A DNA stretch of 9,831 nt, taken from contig JAUVBC010000057.1 in assembly GCA_030591405.1 (NCBI GenBank), positions 1-9,831 on the forward strand, in the 5' to 3' direction. The first letter of the stretch is position 1, and the number at the start of each line of letters is the position of its first letter. This DNA is from Candidatus Zixiibacteriota bacterium. GTDB taxonomy: Bacteria; Zixibacteria; MSB-5A5; GN15; PGXB01. The notes beneath the pieces are model-generated. The model made no database searches, was not told where the DNA came from, and saw only the letters and a list, made by a program, of their open reading frames with translations. The position numbers and the translations under genes are program-made. Positions 1-5,365 of the stretch are shown here, piece by piece.

Positions 1-2
1 CG

Positions 3-1379
3 GTATTACTAATACTGACTTTTCTTTTTGGACCGGTGCGCGATATAATTACACCGTTGATGTGGTCTCATCCGCAAAGATACCTTTTTGCAGTCGAATC
101 TGTTTTATTTGTCCTATCGATATTTTTTGTTTTAAAAATGAAACAGAATTTGGAGAAGATAAATTTTATATTCAATACTGTTTCAATAGTACTGATAATG
201 ACATCAATAATAACAGCGACCGGCACTTATTTATCCGGGCAAAAGGCAAACGGCACAAATCAAACAGAATTATTATCCTCTGCTGATCTTGTTATCCCTG
301 ATAACCTGCCGAATATTTATTATATCATCACCGATGGTTACGGCCGCTCCGATGTTTTAAATAAACTGTATGGTTATAACAACAGTAATTTTATCGACTA
401 TCTCAAAAACAAAGGCTTTTTTGTTGCCAACAAAAGTCTCTCCAACTATTCGCAGACGACGACTTCGCTACCATCATCCTTAAATATGACCTATATCGAC
501 AAAATCGCTAATCAAATGGGCAAAAGTTCGGCCAATGTTATTCCGCTGGTAAATATGATTAAAAACAATCAGGTCTCAAAATTATTAAAAGATATTGGCT
601 ACACAACGGTCGCCTTCGCGACCGGCTACTGGGATACCGAACTTAAAAATAGCGACCTGTTTTTATCATCTGATCAGACAAGACTCACCGATTTTGAAAG
701 TCTGGTTCTCGACATGACACCAGCTTCCAAAATATTGTCGAAAATATATTCGTATCATTATGATTCCCGTCGTGAAACCATAACCTTCACCCTGAATAAT
801 CTTGGTAAGCTACCAGAAACAGATAAGCCGAAATTTGTTTTTGCACATATTCCTGCCCCGCATGAACCGTATGTCTTTGATGAATATGGAAATGAAATCG
901 AGCCATCGGTTCCAATTCTAATTCCCGGAAAGGCTGACTTCAGATCATTCGAAGAGAAGAATCGAAAGTACTGCAATTTTGCCGAATGGCTCAATTCCAG
1001 ACTGATTTTGGTTTTGGATAATATTCTCCAAGACTCAACCAATCAGCCTATAATTATTTTACAGGCAGATCATGGCTCCAATTCATTTTTAATGCAGGGT
1101 GATTCAAGTTATGTTGGGCTTATTGAAAAGCTGGCGATTCTGAATGCTTATTATTTCCCGGATAATAATTACGAAAGTTTGTATGATAGCATCTCACCGG
1201 TCAACAGTTTTCGTGTAATATTTAATCAATTCTTTGGGGCAAAACTAGAAATGCTTGAAGACAAAAATCAGTTCTCCCGTTTTGACACCCCGTATGATTT
1301 GACAGATATTACAGACGAACTAAATATTCCATTACCAGACAGCGTTATAAAACCAACGGCTCACCAATTGAAGCAATAA
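3..1379 (+). CDS. Membrane-anchored sulfatase/alkaline-phosphatase-superfamily protein, 5' truncated by window edge
   Basis: The frame is open from the first full codon (position 3). A GTG at 36 is possible, but the codons before it already encode a hydrophobic stretch (VLLILTFLFG), so the true start is probably upstream and the gene is partial. Numbered from the GTG, two further membrane segments (about residues 16-34 and 45-65) precede a soluble domain. That domain has alkaline-phosphatase-superfamily landmarks: IITDGYGR with metal-ligand candidate D100; YSQTTTSLPSSLNM at 138-151, where a Thr would be the nucleophile; HIPAPHEPYVFD at 271-282; and QADHG at 343-347. There is no CxPxR formylglycine motif, so a phospho- or phosphoglycerol-transferase-like activity is more likely than a true sulfatase. 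Substrate is unknown; a role in envelope or surface-glycan modification is inference from family habit. It ends convergently with the ABC genes at a shared terminator. Confidence 0.85.
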   Translation, partial: VLLILTFLFGPVRDIITPLMWSHPQRYLFAVESVLFVLSIFFVLKMKQNLEKINFIFNTVSIVLIMTSIITATGTYLSGQKANGTNQTELLSSADLVIPDNLPNIYYIITDGYGRSDVLNKLYGYNNSNFIDYLKNKGFFVANKSLSNYSQTTTSLPSSLNMTYIDKIANQMGKSSANVIPLVNMIKNNQVSKLLKDIGYTTVAFATGYWDTELKNSDLFLSSDQTRLTDFESLVLDMTPASKILSKIYSYHYDSRRETITFTLNNLGKLPETDKPKFVFAHIPAPHEPYVFDEYGNEIEPSVPILIPGKADFRSFEEKNRKYCNFAEWLNSRLILVLDNILQDSTNQPIIILQADHGSNSFLMQGDSSYVGLIEKLAILNAYYFPDNNYESLYDSISPVNSFRVIFNQFFGAKLEMLEDKNQFSRFDTPYDLTDITDELNIPLPDSVIKPTAHQLKQ

Positions 1380-1381
1380 AA

Positions 1382-1414
1382 AAAACCTGCAATAGCTAAT
1401 CTATTACAGGTTTT
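1382..1414. terminator. Bidirectional intrinsic terminator between convergent genes
   Basis: AAAACCTGCAATAG (1382-1395) pairs with CTATTACAGGTTTT (1401-1414) around the loop CTAAT, giving a 14-bp stem with one C-A mismatch. A run of A's at 1378-1385 becomes a U-tract on the - strand, and TTTT follows the stem on the + strand. It begins three bases after the stop of the left gene and lies 15 bases beyond the stop of the ABC operon, so it can serve both. Confidence 0.85.
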
Positions 1415-1429
1415 CGACCAAATCTAATT

Positions 1430-3226
1430 TTATCCACTGACTTCCTCTTTGAGTCGATAACGTTTATAAATCCGGGCGTACTGTCCGCCATTGTTCATCA
1501 GTTCGTCATGCGAGCCTGATTCCACAATTGAACCTTCATCGAGGACATAAACTTTATCAACCTGCTCCAATGTGTCCGGCCGATGGGTTATCAAAATAGC
1601 GGTCATATCCGGCAGGACCTCATGCAGTCTCTCCCACAAAGCTGTTTCGGTGCGGGAATCGAGCGCCGAGGTGCAATCATCCAAAATCAAAATCTTTGGT
1701 TTGCCAACCAACGCTCGGGCCAAAGCAAGCCTTTGTTTTTGACCACCTGAGATCGACACCCCGCGAGTACCTATCGCTGTGTCAAGCCCATCAGAAAAAG
1801 TGGCCACCTCATCTTTTAGCTGTGACACTTCCACTGCCCACTCAACCAGCGAACCTGCGATATCTTCGCGCCCGAAAGTAATATTGTTACGAATCGTATC
1901 GCTGAACAATGTCGGCTCCTGTGGTACATACCCGATATTCTTCCGCAAATCAGATAAACTGAATTTGCGCAGATCAGAACCATCCAGACTGATCGTTCCG
2001 CCACTGGGATCAACCAGCCGCGGAAGCATATTAATCAGCCAGCTTTTCCCTGAACCAACTTTACCAACTAAGGCAATTGTACTACCGGCTTTTATATCAA
2101 AGGAGACATCGTTGATAATTTTTCTGTCTGACCCAGGAAAAGAAAAATTAACTTTATCAAAACTCAGATCTCCTTTGATATTTGCCTTAATTGTTTTGTT
2201 CCCATTATCGCTTACCATTGGCGTCATCTTTTCAAGTTCAGTCAGTCGATCGATTGACACCGCCGACTGACGCGATTTCACCAAAAACTGACCGATATCA
2301 AACATCGGGAAAATCATGTAAACAACATAATATATAAATGCCACCAACTTCCCAAGCGACAGATTTGAGTTTATCACCATGTAGCCACCGGCAAGCAGAA
2401 CAATTATTATACCAAATTGCCAGATATACATATAAAGCGATTCTACAATCGTATGCACCCTAATCGCGGAGATCTCTGCTTCACGTCGCTTTTCGGCGGC
2501 ACGGTCATATTTATTTGTCTGCGCTTCTTCACGAGTGTATGCCTTAACCACTCTTACTCCGGAAAAGCAGGCTTCCATAACATCATTAAACTTCGATATT
2601 TTCTTCTGGAGATAATCGTACCTTTTATCAAGGACCGACGCACTCTTAAAAAAAATCAATATTAACAATGGCAATGGTCCGGCGGTCCAGAGCGTAAGTT
2701 TCGGATCAATACTGATCATCATCACCAATGCAAAAGAAACCATCAATAATGCCTCATACAACCTGAATATTCCTGAACAGGCAAACCAGGATAACTTCTC
2801 GGCGACATCGTCGGTCATTCTCGTAACCAGATCACCGGTCCGAAACATATTAAAAAAGTCGGGACCTTTTTCGGTTATACCGTCAAATGCTTTCTGACGA
2901 AACAGCCATTCCAGTCTCAGATTCATCCAGGCCCGATGCCCCTGAACATAGGCATATAGAATCGATGCCACCAGGCCCAAGAGTACCAGGGTCAGCGTAA
3001 AGGTTGCCGCCGTCGACAAACCTATTTGTTTGCCGAGACCATCAAGCCATATCGCGGCAACGTTTCCGGCGACTTCGCCGCTTTTAACAAAGTCAACGGT
3101 GAATTCCATCATTCGTGGAATTGTCACCTGAAAAGCAGCCTGTACCGGAGTTAGAAATATCAAAACAAACAGCACATATCTGTAATTGCGATAGTACTGC
3201 CAAAACCATTTTATTTTATCTCGCAT
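1430..3226 (-). CDS. ABC exporter half-transporter, degenerate-site subunit (TM287/BmrC/MdlA-like)
   Basis: A 598-aa type-I ABC half-exporter with an N-terminal six-helix membrane domain (about residues 15-320) and a C-terminal nucleotide-binding domain. Visible motifs are Walker A GKVGSGKS (388-395), Q-loop Q436, signature SISGGQ (491-496), Walker B ILILDD (512-517) and H-loop H548. The catalytic Glu after Walker B is Asp (D517), the hallmark of the non-hydrolytic site in heterodimeric exporters such as TM287/288, BmrCD and LmrCD. Walker A is followed by Trp396 instead of the usual Thr or Ser, which is unusual. The start ATG lies 11 bases inside the upstream half-transporter gene, with GGAG about nine bases before it, so translation is probably coupled. 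It should pair with the product of 3216-5027 in the inner membrane as a drug or lipid exporter; the substrate cannot be told from sequence. Confidence 0.93.
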   Translation of the reverse strand: MRDKIKWFWQYYRNYRYVLFVLIFLTPVQAAFQVTIPRMMEFTVDFVKSGEVAGNVAAIWLDGLGKQIGLSTAATFTLTLVLLGLVASILYAYVQGHRAWMNLRLEWLFRQKAFDGITEKGPDFFNMFRTGDLVTRMTDDVAEKLSWFACSGIFRLYEALLMVSFALVMMISIDPKLTLWTAGPLPLLILIFFKSASVLDKRYDYLQKKISKFNDVMEACFSGVRVVKAYTREEAQTNKYDRAAEKRREAEISAIRVHTIVESLYMYIWQFGIIIVLLAGGYMVINSNLSLGKLVAFIYYVVYMIFPMFDIGQFLVKSRQSAVSIDRLTELEKMTPMVSDNGNKTIKANIKGDLSFDKVNFSFPGSDRKIINDVSFDIKAGSTIALVGKVGSGKSWLINMLPRLVDPSGGTISLDGSDLRKFSLSDLRKNIGYVPQEPTLFSDTIRNNITFGREDIAGSLVEWAVEVSQLKDEVATFSDGLDTAIGTRGVSISGGQKQRLALARALVGKPKILILDDCTSALDSRTETALWERLHEVLPDMTAILITHRPDTLEQVDKVYVLDEGSIVESGSHDELMNNGGQYARIYKRYRLKEEVSG

Positions 3227-5027
3227 CTGCGATCACTCCATTCTTATTCTTAAATTGCAGATGGAACAGTTTGGAATAATATCCGCTCTGCAATATTAAT
3301 TCAGTATGTGTTCCCCGTTCAATTATCTCGCCCCGCTTGATAACCATTATCTGATCAACATCAAGGATCGTTGACAAACGGTGAGCTATGACAATCGATG
3401 TCCTGTTCGCCATCAAACGGGTCAACGATGATTGTATCATCCGCTCGGTTTCAGGATCAACCGAACTGGTCGCCTCATCCAGAAGCAAAACATCGGGATC
3501 GGCAACCAGCGCCCGGGCAAAAGATAACAGTTGTCTTTCACCGCGACTAAAATTGGCACCTTTTTCTGAGACTTCAGTGTTGTATCCATCCGGAAGTTTC
3601 TCAATAAACCGATGCGCCTCGACTGTTTGAGCAGAACTTTTGACTTGTTGTTCGGTAATAGATTCTGTTTCCAGGGTGATATTCGATTTGACGTCACCCG
3701 GAAACAGATGAATATCCTGCAGCACCAATGCGAACCGCTGACGCAAATCGGTTTTTGAGATTTTGCGAATATCAATACCATCAACAGTTATTTTACCCTT
3801 TTGCGGATCGTACAATCTCAGCAACAGCGAAATCACAGTAGATTTTCCACCGCCGGTCATTCCAACCAGAGCAGTTCTGCATCCAACCGGAATTTCGAAT
3901 GAAGCATCTTTGAGTGCATAGTTCTCATCGTTAGTATATGAAAACCAGACATTCTCAAAGCGAATGCTCTTGTCCAGTTTTTTCCATTCTACCGGTACAG
4001 CAGGATCGGGCAAAAATGATTCCTGCGATAACAATGCAAATATCCGTTTCGCCCCGGCCACCGCTTTTTGAATATTGGACAACTGCTCTGATGTCCTCCA
4101 GATCGGTTCAAATGATCTCCATATCAGAATGATAAACATACTTATCGTTCCGACGGTGATTACTCCCGATTCGATCCAGAGAACGCCAAAGAACAGCACT
4201 AATGCGATCATAACATACTCAAAGAAAAAGACCGTGTTGAAATACAGGATAATGGCAACATTAACATACCGGTCGTCGGTAAATTTCAATTTATTCACAT
4301 AATTGAGCCGCTCACGAGCATAGGCACCGCGATGAAATATCTGGATAATCGACATTCCATGCAGAAACTCCGTCAGCGTCGCGGTCACTTCGGCCATTTT
4401 TTTGCGGACATCCAAAAACTTCGGCGATGTTTTTCTTTCAAAGATGATAGTCAAAATCACCAAAATCGGCATTATCCCCAACAGAATCGAAGCGAGTTGC
4501 CAGCTATAATAGTACATTATCCCAAATATCCCGGCTATCAGAATAATATCCCCGATGACCAGAACAACGGTATTGGTAAAAAGCATCCGCAGCGCTTCGG
4601 TGTCCGATTCAACGCGAGCCATCAGCCGACCAACCGGATTCTTATCAAAAAATGAAACATCAAGCGACAAAATATGCCGAAACAGTTTCTGTTTCAATTC
4701 AAGCATGATATCCTGTCCAACTATCTCAAGTTTGATTCGCTGGATATACTGAAGCAAAATTGTTATAGCCTGAATAACCCCAATTATCAAAACGGTTATT
4801 ATCAGCGCGTCAAAATCACCATTTTTAATATCAACATCGAGCGCCTGTTTCAAAAGAATCGGCCAATAAAGTGATAAAAAAGTCGCACCGATCAAAAGCA
4901 GAAAACAAACAATCAGCATTCTGAAGTGATTTTTCAAAAGCGGCATCAGTTTGCCAAATGCCGTTTTCCAACTTATATCTTTTTCTTCATCTGTTATTTT
5001 TTCATTTTCGTAAAATTCACTGGTCAT
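3216..5027 (-). CDS. ABC exporter half-transporter, catalytic-Glu subunit (TM288/BmrD/MdlB-like)
   Basis: A 603-aa type-I half-exporter. I chose the ATG at 5027 because AAGGA sits about nine bases upstream and the protein then starts as MTSEFYENEK. The longer frame to 5117 would run back through the leader terminator. The six-helix membrane domain (about 35-325) includes the coupling-region motif FFDKNPVGRLMARVESDTE (127-144). The nucleotide-binding domain has Walker A GMTGGGKST (389-397), Q437, Walker B LLLDE with catalytic E518, and H549. Its signature is FSRGE (493-497) rather than LSGGQ. In TM287/288-type dimers the degenerate signature of this subunit faces the Asp-containing Walker B of the partner, exactly the complement seen in the next gene. 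It is the first gene of a two-gene operon and lies downstream of an attenuator-like leader (5090-5257), which probably controls it. Confidence 0.93.
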   Translation of the reverse strand: MTSEFYENEKITDEEKDISWKTAFGKLMPLLKNHFRMLIVCFLLLIGATFLSLYWPILLKQALDVDIKNGDFDALIITVLIIGVIQAITILLQYIQRIKLEIVGQDIMLELKQKLFRHILSLDVSFFDKNPVGRLMARVESDTEALRMLFTNTVVLVIGDIILIAGIFGIMYYYSWQLASILLGIMPILVILTIIFERKTSPKFLDVRKKMAEVTATLTEFLHGMSIIQIFHRGAYARERLNYVNKLKFTDDRYVNVAIILYFNTVFFFEYVMIALVLFFGVLWIESGVITVGTISMFIILIWRSFEPIWRTSEQLSNIQKAVAGAKRIFALLSQESFLPDPAVPVEWKKLDKSIRFENVWFSYTNDENYALKDASFEIPVGCRTALVGMTGGGKSTVISLLLRLYDPQKGKITVDGIDIRKISKTDLRQRFALVLQDIHLFPGDVKSNITLETESITEQQVKSSAQTVEAHRFIEKLPDGYNTEVSEKGANFSRGERQLLSFARALVADPDVLLLDEATSSVDPETERMIQSSLTRLMANRTSIVIAHRLSTILDVDQIMVIKRGEIIERGTHTELILQSGYYSKLFHLQFKNKNGVIADAR

Positions 5028-5089
5028 TTTCTTGTCCTTACTATTTAAAAAGTTCTCCCGTAGCCCAGATATGCGTCCAGCAAGACAAT

Positions 5090-5125
5090 AAAAAAACCCG
5101 CCGAACCTAGTGGGCACGGCGGGTT
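5090..5125 (-). terminator. Leader terminator (attenuator) upstream of the ABC operon
   Basis: Read on the - strand, AACCCGCCG (5125-5117) and CGGCGGGTT (5103-5095) form a perfect 9-bp, mostly GC stem closing a 13-base loop. A run of seven T's (5096-5090) follows, so this is a textbook intrinsic terminator for - strand transcription. It lies between the leader ORF stop and the ABC start codon, where an unconditional terminator would block the operon unless another promoter lies between. No strong one is visible in the roughly 60 bases left, so conditional readthrough is the likely role. Confidence 0.9.
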
Positions 5126-5175
5126 AAATAAATTTATAACTATTTTTAGATAATTATTCATTCCTCCCGCCGCGG
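5095..5175 (-). promoter_or_regulatory. Antiterminator/terminator switch (ribosome-mediated attenuator candidate)
   Basis: Three segments in transcript order: S1 CGCGGCGGG (5174-5166, codons 21-23 of the leader ORF), S2 CCCGCCG (5123-5117) with the following UG (5116-5115), and S3 CGGCGGG (5103-5097). S2 can pair with S3 to make the terminator, or with S1 through about 9 bp including one G-U pair to make an antiterminator. The two are mutually exclusive. A ribosome on the last codons or the stop would cover S1 and favour termination. A ribosome stalled earlier, or absent, would leave S1 free and favour readthrough into the exporter genes. The pairing is seen in the sequence; the regulatory outcome is inference. 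Confidence 0.65.
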
Positions 5176-5234
5176 ACATTGGTACCCGGACGTACCTGTA
5201 GTACAAAAAGAATATTTGATAATGTTGCATTCAT
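5154..5234 (-). CDS. 26-codon leader peptide upstream of ABC exporter operon
   Basis: A short ORF that starts MNATLSNILF and ends VRPGTNVRGGRNE, then TAA. Support for translation is positional: a strong Shine-Dalgarno GGAGGAG (5250-5244) lies nine bases before the ATG, a good promoter lies about 75 bases further upstream, and a strong terminator hairpin starts about 30 bases after the stop. Codons 21-23 (CGC GGC GGG; Arg-Gly-Gly) are the segment that can pair with the 5' arm of the terminator. A small GGTAC/GTACC hairpin with loop GTCCGG lies within codons 13-18. I do not recognise the peptide. The role proposed is a cis-acting leader whose translation senses ribosome progress, by analogy with BmrB upstream of bmrCD. 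An independent small protein cannot be excluded. Confidence 0.65.
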   Translation of the reverse strand: MNATLSNILFVLQVRPGTNVRGGRNE

Positions 5235-5308
5235 CTTATTGTACTCCTCCGCTACGGTTTATATATACTTAAATTTACCTAACGAAATTAATTTTATATA
5301 GTTTCGGA

Positions 5309-5336
5309 ATAATATATTTATTTTTTACAATGTCAA
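5309..5336 (-). promoter_or_regulatory. Sigma-70-type promoter for the leader/ABC operon
   Basis: On the - strand there is a perfect -35 TTGACA (5336-5331), a 16-base AT-rich spacer, and TATTAT (5314-5309), a five-of-six match to TATAAT. Transcription would begin near 5302 and give an untranslated stretch of about 65-70 bases before the leader ORF. It lies in the gap after the valS stop codon, so the ABC operon does not need the valS promoter. Confidence 0.6.
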
Positions 5337-5365
5337 ACAGTTTTTTTGCAGTTTCAAAATTATTT

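Noticed and set aside
36..38. GTG at 36 as the true start of the left gene
   Set aside because: The frame is open to the window edge and the upstream codons encode part of a membrane segment. The start is probably outside the window.
5028..5117. 30-codon N-terminal extension of the first ABC gene
   Set aside because: The extension lies over the terminator stem and has no family-like sequence. ATG 5027 has its own Shine-Dalgarno.
5045..5230. 61-codon - strand frame starting at the second ATG in the leader region
   Set aside because: It starts four bases after the 26-codon ORF's ATG with a poorer Shine-Dalgarno spacing, and it reads straight through the terminator hairpin and U-tract. The 26-codon frame is better placed.
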